Part shown: positions 46,868 to 58,862 of the stretch, one piece after another
How the letters are laid out: the number at the start of each line of letters is the position of its first letter
How positions within the stretch are numbered: the stretch's first letter is position 1
Source of the DNA: Cinnamomum chago
Taxonomy: Eukaryota > Streptophyta > Magnoliopsida > Laurales > Lauraceae
Direction: 5' to 3'
Assembly: GCA_038049695.1 (NCBI GenBank)
Contig: CP142461.1
Location: 28,527,001 to 28,591,000 of the forward strand
Length of the DNA: 64,000 nucleotides
Made by a program: the position numbers and the translations under genes
The notes under the pieces: model-generated
What the model was told of the DNA's origin: nothing
The model's input: the letters and a program-made list of their open reading frames with translations, nothing else
Databases searched by the model: none

Positions 46868-47814
46868 GAGGATTTTACGGTAAAATTCCCGATAGGTGGC
46901 CGTTGCACGAAAAAGTCCCTCTTAACCCGAGCAGCACAAATGGAGTCCGTCAGACCTATTTGGTTCTCTTTTATGAAAAATGAGTGGAGTGACGCTAGTG
47001 TCGCTCGTCTTTGCTCCATTTTTTCTTAGTCCAAGTCCTCCATTACTGTTTTCTCCGTTCATGGCGGTGCAACATCCCCTATTCTCCCGTTCACAGAGAA
47101 TGATCTGACTCAGTGAACTCTCCTATCTCTCTCTTCTCCTTACCGCGTCTTGTCTCTTCTTCTTCTTTCCCTTTCTCCATTCCCGTTGCTTTAAATCCAA
47201 TGATTGAATTCTTTGCAAAAGCCATGATGAAACCTCCAGTGGCGAAGAAGGTCAAGCACGAGATGGTCATATTTGGAGATGTTAGGAACGACGACTATTA
47301 CTGGTTTCGTGACAACTCCCGTTCAGATTCTGAAGTTCTTTTTATGGAAGGTGAGGACTTATATGAGCTAGGGTTTCATTTCGTCAAAGCATCTAATTTC
47401 ATTTTTTTCTATATCTTTTGGAATAATGCAAAAAATGATTCTCCATTTGTGCTTTTATGCATAGAAATGTGGAGAATGCTTCCACCTCATAAATGAAAAT
47501 GGTGGCGAATGTGGAAGAGAAAACCAAGAAGCAACAGATCTCGCGGGGGCTTACTTGTTGGAGAAGAAGCAGATCGGAGCAGGTTCTGGGCGTGTGAAGA
47601 AAACATAGAAGAAGAGGAGTCTGCGCCGCTGTTAACAGAGAATAAGGGTTGCTGCACTGTTGTGAATAGAAAGCGATGCTAGTGTCTCCCCCATCTAGAG
47701 TCACTCCTCTTAAGATTCTAAAAAAAATGAAAAATAGGCGGACGGGGCCCTTTTTTGTGCTGCCCGAACTACATGGCCCTTTTTCTTGCAATGGCCACCT
47801 ACCATAAAGTCCTT
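46868..47814. mobile_element. Pack-MULE carrying an oligopeptidase-B-like fragment
   Basis: The left end GAGGATTTTACGGTAAAAT, then TAGGTGGCCGTTGCACGAAA, is mirrored at the right by GGACTTTATGGTAGGTGGCC, then ATTGCAAGAAAAAGGG. Both sides continue to a shared GAGTGACKCTAG-type block. The flanks are ATAATAATA at 46859-46867 and 47815-47823, identical but of low complexity. Its ends are closely related to those of the adjacent element 44399-46854. Confidence 0.82.
47200..47352 (+). pseudogene. Captured 5' fragment of a protease II / oligopeptidase B (S9A) gene
   Basis: The open frame from 47113 reaches MMKPPVAKKVKHEMVIFGDV, RNDDYYWFRDNSRSDSEVL. This matches the N-terminal motif of plant prolyl-oligopeptidase-family protease 2 (PPVAKK...FGDVR.DNYYWLRDD.R). 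It is followed by GGTGAGGAC, a plausible first-intron donor. CT-rich sequence before it looks like the parent 5' UTR. The catalytic domain with the Ser-Asp-His triad is absent, so no protease can be made. The remainder of the interior (47470-47690) is of unknown origin. Confidence 0.72.
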
Positions 47815-47823
47815 ATAATAATA

Positions 47824-49306
47824 ATATTAATAAAATAGAAAATCTAAAAAAAGATATAAAACTGTTGGCTCATTTTCAAAAAAGCCCATGAAGATCTGAA
47901 TATTTTAAAAAAGTATAAAAGAATTTTACAATTTTTTCAATCAAGTCCTCTCCTTAAATTTTTTAATGAAATGATAAAAACAACCTTGTTTTATGATAGA
48001 TTTTTATTTTTCCCTTAATCTCTTTCCTTTTTAAAAGTAGTCATTTTGATTTGTGAAGGTTAAAACCATTTAATAAAGCTGTTTTTTCTACCATTTGGAA
48101 TCCCTTTTTTTAACCATCCATACATAAAGGTTGTTGAAATGGCCCCCCACTAGGTCGTTTGGATCTAAGTTCTTAGAGCGCGGAGTGGGGAAGGACGGGG
48201 GGAGCGGGAGCATTGAAGCGCTAAATCTTAAAATAATTATATGTCCGGATAGTGCTTGTGGGTTTATAAGCAATTAACTAATGAGCACAAATATATCTTA
48301 TCCATATATTTAAATATAAAAAATGGAGAAAGAATTTAAAATTTCAATTTAATCACATAAAATAGACAATAATTAATAAATTAGAAGAAGTTTCTTCATT
48401 CAAAAGATAAAATTTCAAGCTTACAAAAAAAGAAAATGCATATAAAATCAAAGATTATGTATGGTTTGCTTCATATTTGGTCGAACTACACTTCAAGGTC
48501 GGTCGAACCACACTCCGAGGACAATTATGCTCCGAAAACACATAAGCATGATCAAGAAGCCTGATAGGCGGTTCCGGACACTGAGGTTTGGATGGGTCTT
48601 CATCATTTATCTCAAATGATTTATTAAATGAAAATCTTGAAAAATGACATAAGGGCATTGTGTCTTTTCACAATTTTTTTTTATGAAGATGACTTTTATA
48701 CCTTTTAAAAATATTTAAGTCTTAGTATATATATTTTTTTGAAGACGACCTTTTCAAAAACGAGTATCTCCAAGAGTGATGTTAGATTTGGAGATACCTT
48801 TTCGAAAATGAAGGCTTATGTGGCAAATTGACTCTTTTCAATTTGACATCTTTGTTGGAGTATATTTTACCCTATATGTCAAATGTAATATATTATTATT
48901 ATTATTATTTTACTTTTTTTTATATATTAAACTCAAATCATTGACAATAGTCCATTTGGAATAAAATAATGTAAAATATAATTTGGCATTTCACTTTTTT
49001 ACATGTCAAATTTGACATTTTACTCCGATATGCCAAATGCCACCTCATTTTTGACATAATTGTTAGAATAAAAATTCATCTAAAAAATCCGATGGGGGTA
49101 TGTCGACATTGGATTTTACATGTATGTCGGCGATGCTCTTACATGACAAAGTCTTCATGTACCTTTTAAAAAAGTTTTATACCAAAACGAAGTCCGGACT
49201 CCACTGGCAGACATTTTCATAATCAGACCCGGAAAACAAAGCTCGGAAAATAATATTTAAGAAATAAGTAATCTCAGATAGAGTCGGACTCGGATCCGTT
49301 GACAGA
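47824..49306. other. AT-rich spacer
   Basis: No gene. 48740-49130 repeats phrases on ATTTGACATTTT and AAATGTCAAA in both senses and could be a decayed MITE, but no clean ends or duplications were found. Confidence 0.4.
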
Positions 49307-49737
49307 ATATATACTCCTGTTGCTTTCCGCGCCTGATTTCGCTTTCAGTTACAGGCTCCGATTGTTCTCCTCGGAATCGTTCGCATCGAGAGGAAAAGTA
49401 AAAAGGGTATTTCAATCTCTTCTTCGGTTTCGCTCTTAGGGTTTCGTTTCTCTTTCTTTCTTTCTTTTTTTCCCGCACAACAAAGCGGAGATCAGATGTG
49501 ACGAAGAAGTAAGAACCCTATTTCATGTAGTATTGACTTTTGAGATCGTATTCTATCTGCATCTCATTCTTCATCGGATCTCTTGATTTCACTTTCTCTG
49601 CATGCATTATCTGTTTGAGATTTGATTTAAGTTTTGTCTTAAATTTGTGTTTGTTTTGCTCTTCGAATTTGTATCGGATTCCCATTCTTTAATGTTTTCC
49701 TAGGATGCACCGTTGGTGCAATCCGGTCCGAAATCAG
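49307..49737 (+). promoter_or_regulatory. Orphan gene start: TATA-like box, leader exon and small ATG exon
   Basis: ATATATA at 49307-49313 is followed by GC-richer, CT-rich leader sequence (TCTTTCTTTCTTTC near 49452) and a donor at 49509 (GAA, then GTAAGAACC). After a 195-bp intron comes an acceptor (TTTTCCTAG, ending 49703) and an exon 49704-49737 holding ATG and 11 codons (MHRWCNPVRNQ), closed by a near-perfect donor CAG/GTAAGT. No further exon is seen before the LINE. The exon is in frame with the p24 ORF at 60489 if spliced to the AG just before it. It could equally be the start of some other gene or a dead promoter. Confidence 0.4.
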
Positions 49738-50749
49738 GTAAGTCAACGATTCTAGTCGCCGGATTTGCGGGACGATTTTGTGGAAGAAAAAGGAAGTTCA
49801 TCAATTGGTTTGGTTTAATTAGATGTTTAAATTGGAGGTTTTGAGCATTGCAAGGGCTGGAATTTCGGTCCGGATTATGATGATAGTGGGGTCTTTCTTA
49901 TACTTGGCTTAGATTGGATCACATGTTGATTTATCTTCGGGTTAACCTACAATAGTTTGGATTATTTCTGCAATCTTGATTCTGGGATGAAATTGATTTT
50001 TTTTTTTAATGCCTTTTAGGTACTTGTAACTGGTGTTTCTGTGAGTTCTGCTGCTTGCTGTTGAAATTGATAGTTGGCTGCCTATTTGACATAAACCTAG
50101 GATTGGGACTGGCACATGAAGCATTGGCACTGAAATAGTTACAAAAACCATGTTAGATGATAGAGTAAGAGAGTGAACATGGCTTTGATTAAGTTTGATT
50201 CTGAAAGTATATCTCACACAGCGGACTGGGAATAATGGGATAAGGTTTCAACAGTAATGATGATGCTAACGCCGATAACATCGATGATGATTTGATAAAA
50301 GGAAAAGGTATCGTATAAAGATGGTCCCTTAGTTGAAGTGATACTCGATGATTACAAAGCTTTACTAGTTTGTCTCCACTTGGCCACCCGATTCTGATCC
50401 TGTTTGCGATATCCAATATAAATCCTTTGAATATCGTAGTCGCTTGTATACATTGAAATCTCCAATTTGGCATTATATTGTAGTAATCAGGGCTTTCATT
50501 TATTCCTAGAATCAGCTCTAACTCTGGCTTTGCCTCCTTTGTTTCCATGTTGTCATCTGTAATCGGATCATAGGTTCAAGTATTGGTATTGGACCTTGAA
50601 TTAAGGTGAAAAACCGATATGGATCAACATATTGGCACTGATGAAGCATATGAGAATCCTATAGTTATGCTTCTTCCATATTTTTTGAAAAAATTGGCTA
50701 ATGTTCATGATATTCTAAATATCATGTCACAGAACAGCCATCAATCATT
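49738..50749. other. Intron-like or spacer sequence
   Basis: T-rich sequence following the GTAAGT donor. No coding family, tandem repeat or element border could be read. Confidence 0.4.
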
Positions 50750-50853
50750 CAGGGCTAGTGCACCTACAAGGGATTTGGAATGGTGAGAAAAGAAAAGGCA
50801 TGAGGAGGTAAGAGATAGGGTCGAAATTAGTTTGGATCAGTGATTGTTAGTCT

Positions 50854-51105
50854 TTGTTTGTTTCGAACCTATCTCCATCGGCGGCGAGCAAAGTTTTGTG
50901 CAAAGTTTTCAAGGAAGGAGGACCTATATTTGATGTCTTTCTTCCAAGAGCAGGAGCTGGTAGAGGGTTTGGTTTTGTTCAGTTCAAAACTGAATGGGAC
51001 ACAAATCGTGCTATTCAAAGATTGAATGGAAGATTGGGTGGGGGCAGGCATATTGGAGTTCAAAAGGCAAAATATTTAAACAGAAATGTGAAACAATCAG
51101 ACTAA
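50854..51105 (+). pseudogene. LINE ORF1 with RNA-recognition motif
   Basis: The frame reads MFVSNLSPSAASKVLCKVFK, GGPIFDVFLPRAGAGRGFGF, VQFKTEWDTNRAIQRLNGR and GGGRHIGVQKAKY. RNP2 is FVSNLS and RNP1 is RGFGFVQF. RRMs at the start of ORF1 are usual in plant L1 elements, where the protein coats element RNA. A stop after VKQSD cuts it, and the remainder of ORF1 is in pieces (51315-51540, 52057-52250). Confidence 0.75.
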
Positions 51106-52380
51106 AGTTTCTCCACCTTAGAAAAGGTTCTACCCCTTGTTCCAAGAAACAATCAACATCAAGGTGAGTCCAGAAAAGAGAACGTTCAGTATCAAGGTGA
51201 TGGCCAAACTTGGATCGAGGAAGAAGGGAATTTGAATGTAGTAAAATTAGAAGAATCTTTGACTTCGTCTCTGGAGAAAGAGGTTCATGATTCATTTGTT
51301 GCAACCATTAGACATTGGGTATCAATGAAAGGGAAATTCAAAATTGGTTGCATATGGAAAAGGGAATAGATGCAGAGGTGAAAAAACTCAACATTCTATT
51401 GTTTTGGATCTGGCCAAAGACAATGGGTGATCATTCACCAATGATCCAATTGGGGACTGCTCCTTTTGAATGTCTATTTCGTCGACTTGACATATGGACA
51501 AAGGTTTTAGGCCTGTATTTAAACATCTTTGGATTAGGATAGAGGGTATCCCTTTTCATGCATGGGATTGAAGGTTTCCCATCTCCTTGGAGAATGTTTG
51601 AGTGTAGTGCTGGAGATAGATGGAGAAGCAAAAATTAAAAGGGGATTGGATAGAGTTTGACTACCTGCTTGGAGGGATTCACTGAGGCTTTTTAACGAAG
51701 TTTCTTGCTTTAGACGTCGATGGAGTTTGTTTCTTGGTCACCGTCATTGAAGAAGACAATCATTTCTTGCTGGAAAATTGTCATTGGAGCTCTCAGTTGC
51801 AGGAAAACTGTTGTTGAAGGCCTGAGTTGCTGGAAAACTGTTGTTGGTACTCTTGAGTTAGGAAAATCCTCATACATCATGTGCAGATGTTTATCCAGTT
51901 AATTTCGGCGACAATTTAGGTGATTTGGAATTCAAATTTCAAAAATCTTCTGGAAATGGGAAAGAGGTAACGGATCTGGCAATTGAGAAAGAAGGTGAGT
52001 TGATGGAAGCAAATGCGATTTCCAAAATTCCTAATTTCTTGTCTTCGAACTAGGGCTTGAAGACATTTCGTTGGACACTACGGAAAGGTCTAGATTCTCA
52101 TAAGCTGCCCCTAAAGATATTTGGGCTTTTTCTAAAAGACCTTTCTACCCCTAAAGATGCTTTGATTGATAGGGGGCTTCTAGAACATGAGTCGGATCGG
52201 TGTGATGGGTTTGTTAAGGGACTTTCAGTAAGAGCCCAAGAAGCTGAAGGAGATTGACAAGTGAATAGCAGTCGACCCTATGCTCGTAATGAAGTGGAAG
52301 ATCGACAAAAAGAAGGAGATTGACATGAGGGGGGAGATCGATGGGTGGAAGGAGAGAGTGATCTTAAAACGTCCCTAAGG

Positions 52381-52680
52381 GCCCGTTTGGTAATTTTACA
52401 TGTAAAATAAAGTGTAGTAAACCATCAAATCAATAAAGAATAAAATATAATGAGGTTATGATGGTATTTTGTTTTCAGTTGTTTGGTATGGATTTTTTTT
52501 GACTTTTTGTATAGAAAAGTGGAGCTTTTTTGTCTTTTAGTGGAGAAAGGAGGTTGCTTTTTTACTTTTTTTTGAAAAAGATGGAGGGAATTTTGAATTA
52601 AAGTGCTATTGATGTGACCTCTTATTTGAAAAATGGAGGCTTTACTTGACTTTTGCTAATCTAGTAAAGTGACATACAGG
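52381..52680. mobile_element. 300-bp hAT-type MITE inside the LINE
   Basis: Flanked by the identical 8-bp duplication CCCTAAGG (52373-52380 and 52681-52688). Ends GCCCGTTTGGTAATTTTAC and (reversed) CCTGTATGTCACTTTAC form an imperfect inverted repeat. There is no coding sequence. Confidence 0.88.
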
Positions 52681-53505
52681 CCCTAAGGATTCCAATTTCA
52701 AATTTGAGGAGCAATGGGGAGCTTTGTCCTCATATGAGTATGATTCAGTTGGAAGAATTTTTTTTTTTTTTGAATATATGTTGGAAGAAATTCAAGAGGA
52801 TGAATGTTTATTGATTAGGCACGGTTGATAGTGGTGGTTGAAAATGCTATTGAGGTTGCTGTTCCAATTGAGGATTGCTCAAATTTTGTTTGTGAAGAAG
52901 AGCCTCAATAAGATTATTGAAGAAAATAGGTTGGACTTAGCTTGGATTTTGGGTATTTCTATGGAGGGTTGTTTAGGGGATATGAGGATTTTCACCGTGA
53001 GATATTGAATCAAGAAAAGGAGAAACACAAGCAACAAGGGGTCGATAAAACTAGAAAAAAAAAAGCTCAAGCCAAAGGGAGTTTGATAAATTGGCTTCAT
53101 CAATTAATTATGATCAATGGGCAGATGAGAAGAATTTAGGTGTGCAATTACTTGGATTATGAACTTGATCTCTTTGAATGTTTGTGGCATGAATTTTGTT
53201 TCAAGGAGATTAAATTGTTTGTCCATGGTCTGATGGTCCATTCGTCATGGGACCTTCTGTTGGTTTGGCCGGTGGAATTTTTTTAAGCTTGGAATGCTCC
53301 TTTTTGACTAAAGCTTGATGAGTATGTGGGGAGGTTTTCCATCTCCATTCTCTTGAAATATGCTAGAAGAGATGTTGTGTGGGTGGTAAGTGGTTACTTT
53401 GGTATATGGGCCACCATCTCAGTTATGGGCCCCACAATGCTAATGATAGAGTGGATTTCTGGTTGGAACTTACTCAGGTGGCAGGTCAGTGGAATAGAAT
53501 GTGTG

Positions 53506-53890
53506 TGCTGAGAGGAGACCTCAATGCTATCTGATTTCCTCTTTAGAGGAAAGGTGGCTGCTCTATGTGGACGGCTATGAGGGGCTTCTCCAATTGGATC
53601 CAACAACATGATTTTATTGACTTATCATTGAGTGGGGCCAATTACACATGGACTCATAATCAGGAAGATCCAATGATGTCGTTTGGATCATTTTTTAGTG
53701 TCAACAGAATGGTTGGATTTTTTTTCTCAAACTGTGTTTGTGGAGGTAGTATTGGCTTGCTCGGTTTCAGTTCACTGCCCAATATTATTGGAAACAGGTA
53801 TGAAGATTGGGGACCTCCTTTTTTATTTGAAATTATATGGTTACATGAGAAGGATTTTTCTGTGTCAAAGATTGATGGGTTTGAAATAAC
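53506..53890 (+). pseudogene. LINE endonuclease (APE-type) fragment
   Basis: RGDLNAI (normally GDFN) near 53510 is followed by MWTAMRGFSNWIQQHDFIDL, SLSGANYTWTHNQED, DHFLVSTEWLDFFSQTV and, in the next frame, SVHCPILLETG, where the family has the SDHCPI motif. This is the nicking endonuclease that starts target-primed reverse transcription. Here the aspartate of SDH is changed to valine and frames shift, so it is dead. Confidence 0.75.
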
Positions 53891-54019
53891 AGTTAGTGAA
53901 TGGATGGGTTTTTAGTTGGCTTATAAATTGAAATATTTGAAAAATAAAATGAAAATTTTTCGAAAGGGAGTTTTTGACAAAAATTCATGAGAAAAATAAT
54001 CATTTTCTTACAGAGATTT

Positions 54020-54409
54020 TGGCGCAGCCCCGGAACCTCGATCGAAAGTGTAGACCAATCTCAAAGAGATTGATCGAATCCAAAAGGATTCCAGCCCTAA
54101 GGCAAGGCACAAACCATAACACAAGAGAGAAACTCACGATAACTTGAATTGATTAATAAGGCATAACCTTACAATGAGGGGCTTCTCTATATATAGAGTA
54201 GCGTTGTTCTGAATAAACAAGACATTCTAAAATAAGAATATATCTAATCTTAATCAAAATAGGATTTAGGAAGCAAATATATTAAGCAACTCTACTAATT
54301 TAGAGACTAACTAAACTAATGATAGAGATCTCAAAATCAGAGATATGTGGACCCCATCAAGTGGGTCCATCAGGTCCTACGGGTCCTGGTCTTGGATCGG
54401 CTTGCATCA
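54020..54409 (-). mobile_element. 390-bp solo LTR inside the LINE
   Basis: The plus strand reads TGGCGCAGCCCCGG...GGCTTGCATCA, flanked by the exact 5-bp duplication GATTT (54015-54019 and 54410-54414). On the minus strand it runs TGATGCAAGCC...GGGGCTGCGCCA, with a TATATATAG box near 54190-54205 followed by leader-like sequence. The minus orientation is therefore likelier. Confidence 0.88.
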
Positions 54410-54819
54410 GATTTAGAGTTTATATATGAAAGAAGAAGGTGGACAATTAGATGCCGTGGAAAGTGATAATCAAATAGTGTTTCAAGAACAACTTGGACAA
54501 TTATATTCTATGGAAAGGGATGATTGAATAGTGTTTCAAGAACAACTTCGTAGGTTGATTCTTCAAGATGAAATAAATGGAAGCAACGTTTAAGGAATAA
54601 ATGGTTGAAAGAAGGAGATCGCAACACTAGATTTTTTATGCCACAGCTAGTGTACACCGGCAAGTTAATCGGATTGCTGCAATTGATTCTAAAGGAAGAA
54701 TCTGGGAGTTTAAAACAAAAAGAAAGGTGGAAATTATTCACTTCTTTAAGTAGCTTTATATGGGTGATGATAAAATAAGACCTTGGAGGGACGGTGCTCC
54801 TTAATTGTCGCTCTCCTCA

Positions 54820-55990
54820 AAGTGTGTCTTCTCTAGAAGCTTCTTTTTCTAAAGAGGATATTAAAGTAGTTGTGTTTGGTCTTGGTGATCGAGCTCCAAG
54901 ATGGTTTTCCCATAGTACCTTTTTCAACATTTTTGGAGTATGTTGGAGGATGACTTGCATGTGTTTTTATTTATTATTATTATTATTTTTAATGAAGTTC
55001 ATTCTAATGGTGTCATAGCAAAGGAATTGGGTGCCTCTTTCATAGCTTTGATCCCCAAGAAACAGGAACTATCTCACTAAGGGATTTTAGACCAATTAGT
55101 TTGATTGGAAGCCTTTAGAAATCATATAAGGGGAGTGCTGCCGGAGGTTTTTTCAAACATCCAAGGGGTGTTCATTGATAGTCGTCAGATTTTAGATAGT
55201 ATGCTTATTGCCCATGAATGTGTGGATTCAAGGTGCAGGTAGCATTGCCTTGGATTGGTTTGTAAGTTGGATTTTGAGAAGGCTTACGATATGGCTGATT
55301 GGGTTTTTTTTACAATATATGATGGCATGTATGGTTGATAAGAAGTGGCATGGTTGGATAATTTTTTTTATTTCGTCTGCTTATTTTTCCATTTTGGTTA
55401 ATGGCTATCCAAAAGGCTATTTTAAAAGTTCAAGAGGATTGAGGCAACAAGATCCACTTTCTCCTACGGTTTTGTTATGGTAGAAGAAGCTTTCAATCTT
55501 TTAATGGAGAGAGGGAAACGAACCAATATGATCAAAGGCTTTGCTATCGATAATGCTTCCATGAGGCAGCTCATTACAATTTATGGATGACATGATTATT
55601 TTCTGTGACGCTTTATTGGAAGAGGTTGATGCTTTGAAAAATATTTTGAGGTGGTTTTAGATGTTATCAAGTCTAATGGTTAACTATGGAAAACTTGAGC
55701 CAATTGGAATCCATATGGAGGATAATCATATTTAGTCTTTGGTTGATGTATTTAGGTGTATAGTTGGACTGCTTCTGTCAAAGTACCCGGGCTTGCCATT
55801 GTGTATGGGATTACCGAAGAAAAAATTATGGGACCTGGTGGTGGAGAGGCTGATAAAAAGCTTAATTCGTGGAAGGGAAGGTATTTGTCAATGGGAGGTT
55901 GTGTTACTCATATCAGTCAGTTCTCTCTCGCATCCCTATATTTTTTTTTCTTTGTTTCGGATGTCCTATGGGTGTGGTGTGAAGATTAGA
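54820..55990 (+). pseudogene. LINE reverse transcriptase core, frame-broken
   Basis: Readable blocks: FSKEDIKVVVFGLGD (54840), SFIALIPKK and LRDFRPISLIGSL (55040-55120), VFIDSRQILDSMLIAHE (55170), KLDFEKAYDMADWVFLQYMM (55270), GYPKGYFKSSRGLRQQDPLS (55405-55470), and QFMDDMIIFCDAL, where the usual FADD box reads FMDD but both catalytic Asp codons (55586-55591) remain. Then come LPLCMGLPKKKLWD and LLISVSSLSHPYIFF. Several stops and shifts separate them, and a hAT element interrupts the gene at 56002. Confidence 0.85.
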
Positions 55991-56080
55991 GAAGTTTTAG
56001 GCATAGTTATTAGAATCCTACGAATCTTAAGGAAAATGATTCGTATCTATGTAATGAATTCCATTTACAAATGAATCTTA

Positions 56081-56820
56081 GGTAGCGTTTGGTTTGCTGG
56101 AATGGTTGTAGGCAGGAATGGAATAGAGACTGAAATGAGTCTGGAATGGAATGAGGCAGGAATAGTCATTTCCATTCCAGCGTTTGGTACGTTGAGGAAT
56201 CAACCCGGTAATAGAATTCTGATTCCTATTCTTGCGTTTGGTATGCTGGAATGATGCCCGGAATGGAATTAAATTTACATAAGATTGTCCAAAATACCCT
56301 TGTTAGATTCTCCTGTTTGTGAAAAAGTTGGGGGTGGGCCCCACAATGGTATAGTGAAAAAGTTACAATTTCTCAAAATAATATATTATTATATTATATT
56401 ATAATATTTGGGGGTGGGCCCCACAATGGTGTAGTGAAAAAGTTTGCAATTTCTCATAATAATATATTATTATATTATATTATACTATTTGGGGTGGGCC
56501 CCACAATGGTGTAGTGAAAAAGTTTGCATTATAATATTTGGGGTTGGGCCCCACAAAGGTGTAGTGAAAAAGTTTGCAATTTCTTATAATAATATATTAT
56601 GATATTATATTATAATGTGGGGGTGGGCCCCACAATGGTGTAGTGAAAAAAGTTTGCAACTTTCCCTCTGTTATAATAGTAGTAGATAGTAGATAGTAGA
56701 TAATATATTATGATATTATATTATAATATGTGGGGGTGGGCCCCACAATGGTGTAGTGAAAAAAGTTTGCAACTTTCCCTCTTTTATAATATATATATAT
56801 ATATATATATAATATAATAG

Positions 56821-56869
<49 letters not shown>

Positions 56870-57310
56870 AGTAGATAGTAGATATTTGGGGGTGGGCCCC
56901 ACAATGGTGTAGTGAAAAAGTTTGTATGAGATAGATAGATCATAAGGGTATAGATATTATATTATTATTATTATAATATAATAATAATATATGATTATAT
57001 TTTATTATAATATTTTGGGTGGGCCCCACAGTGGTGTGGTCAAAACCATGCAACATTTTCCCTTTTATAATAGAAGATAATAGAGATAGATGTCAAGCAA
57101 GGGTATTTTGGTCTCAACAAAAAGTTATAAAGGAATGGAATGGTCATTCCTTCCCATCCCCAATGGAATGATGATTCCCTCACATAAAGGAATGGGATTC
57201 CGGAGATAATGGTCATTCCGCCACCTTTTGGCGAACCAAACGCTATAATGATCATTCCGTTGGAATAACCATTCTATTCCGACCTTCATTATAGCGAACC
57301 AAACGCTACC
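56081..57310. mobile_element. PIF/Harbinger-like element, 1.23 kb, nested in the hAT
   Basis: Ends GGTAGCGTTTGGTTTGC and (reversed) GGTAGCGTTTGGTTCGC, with target duplication TTA (56078-56080 and 57311-57313), as usual for PIF/Harbinger. A second, subterminal copy of the end (GGCGAACCAAACGC, about 57230) lies inside. Most of the interior is the tandem array of the next entry, and no transposase is present. Confidence 0.9.
56330..57050. repeat. Tandem array with eight GTGGGCCCCAC-type motifs
   Basis: Units of roughly 50-150 bp carry GGTGGGCCCCACAATGGTGT and AGTGAAAAAGTTTGCAA, then TATTATATTATATTATAAT filler. Seven exact GTGGGCCCCAC and one TTGGGCCCCAC start near 56335, 56414, 56493, 56544, 56623, 56736, 56892 and 57019. 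The motif contains both TCP-factor consensus forms (GTGGNCCC and GGNCCCAC). A TAGATAG minisatellite (56820-56884) sits inside. Confidence 0.88.
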
Positions 57311-58059
57311 TTAGGATTTGGGTGTGAATCCTATGATTCGATACTCGTTTCATTGAATCTTACGATTCAAACGATTTGACTAAGCGAGAATGACTATTGT
57401 CAATAAGCTAATATTAATAATCTTTTACCTTTTTCCTTTATTCTTTTTTTTTTTATTACTTGTATTTTTAAAAGGTTATTTAGTAGTTAACTAAACCTCG
57501 TAAGAATTTTTTACGGCTTTAATAAGGTTTTAAAGATGAATAAAGAACATGCATTTAACTAAAGCATTCGACCATACGTTTGTTGCTTGTTTATATCTTC
57601 TTCTTCTTTTTTAATCTATATTGGTTTTTTTTTTCTTCATGAACACTTTCTTAACTTTAAGAGATATACTACCATATAAGATTGATGGTTTGGATTTTAT
57701 TTTATTTTTATATTTTGATTTAAATATAATAAAAATATATATTGATACTTTCAACTTATTTAACTATTTACACCATTTATTTCATATATATATAATAATA
57801 TATGTCATGATGTTCTTGATATGATTGTATGACAGACTTACTTGTTATTATATTTATACTACTATAAATGGAAAAATGGATGGTTATGAATAATTACTTT
57901 TTTCCTTTTTCTTTTAATTTTTAATTATTTTTCGTTTTCATTAGAAAAATAAAAAATCCTACGATTCACGATTCGATTCGATTCATGGGTATGAACGATT
58001 TACGATACGATTCCGATTTTGAAAACTATGGTTTTAGGTGATTTCTTTGAAATGATACT

Positions 58060-58862
58060 ATTGTCAAGAAAAAATATCATTTGGTTAAATGGGAGGCTGT
58101 TTGTAAATCTATTGATCAAGGTGGGTTGGGTATTTGGTCTATTGAAAAGATAAACAAAGCATTGCTTGGAAGATGGTTGTGGTGGTTGGGGTGATTCACT
58201 CAAGGTTTATGTAGCTAGATAATTGTTGATAAGTACAAGGTGGGTAGGGTCCGTAGGGATGGGTGGTGGGTTCTTGATCTTAATTATAAGGCCTCGGGAT
58301 TATGGGAGCATGTGATTTCTATGAAGGGTGATTTTGGTTGGTTAATAAGATACAGGGTCCATGATAGGAAGAGGCTTAAGTTCTGTCATGATGAATGGTA
58401 TGGGCAGTCTAGTTTCAACTATCGGTATCCCTTTTTTATGTGTTGGATAGGAGACAAAATGCTTTTATAGCTGAAAGTCTTCAATTCTTGGGGAGTTTTT
58501 GTTGTTAGGATTTTCGTTTCCATAAAAAATTGCAGGATAATGAAGTTGTTGAGCTAGGTAGAATGCTTTCTGTGCTTGAGAAGATTTATCTTTCAATGGG
58601 GAGAAAGGATAAAATCATTTGGAAGCCTAACTCTAACGGTCAGTTCTCAATAAAATCTTTCCATTATGGGTTGATTGATACTGATGGCAGGGTGGAAGGT
58701 GGGCAGTGTTTTTGGTTTTCTTTTGTTTCTCCCAGAGTTTTGTTTTTCTGCTGGGTGGCGAGGTTGCATGAAATCCTTACTATGGATCAGTTAAGAAGAA
58801 GAGATATTATCATTGTCAACAGTTACCTAATGTTACCTTTAATCACATTTTGCGAGAAGTGA
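58060..58862 (+). pseudogene. LINE C-terminal region (RT thumb and zinc-binding RT-associated domain)
   Basis: After the hAT insertion the LINE protein goes on: KNIIWLNGRLFVNLLIKVGW-like text, GLWEHVISMKGDFGWLIRYR, FCHDEWYG, then RKDKIIWKPNSNGQFSIKSF and FFCWVARLHEILTMDQLRRR. The last is the zf-RVT-type block usual at the end of plant L1 ORF2. Stops break it at several points. Confidence 0.8.

Larger units (their letters stand above)
56002..58030. mobile_element. hAT-like element, 2.0 kb, itself carrying a Harbinger element
   Basis: Flanked by the exact 8-bp duplication GTTTTAGG (55994-56001 and 58031-58038). Ends CATAGTTATTAGAATC and (reversed) CATAGTTTTCAAAATCGG are inverted repeats, followed on both sides by TACGAATC/ACGATTCG-type words. 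Without the nested 1.23-kb element it is about 0.8 kb and AT-rich, without transposase. Confidence 0.87.
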
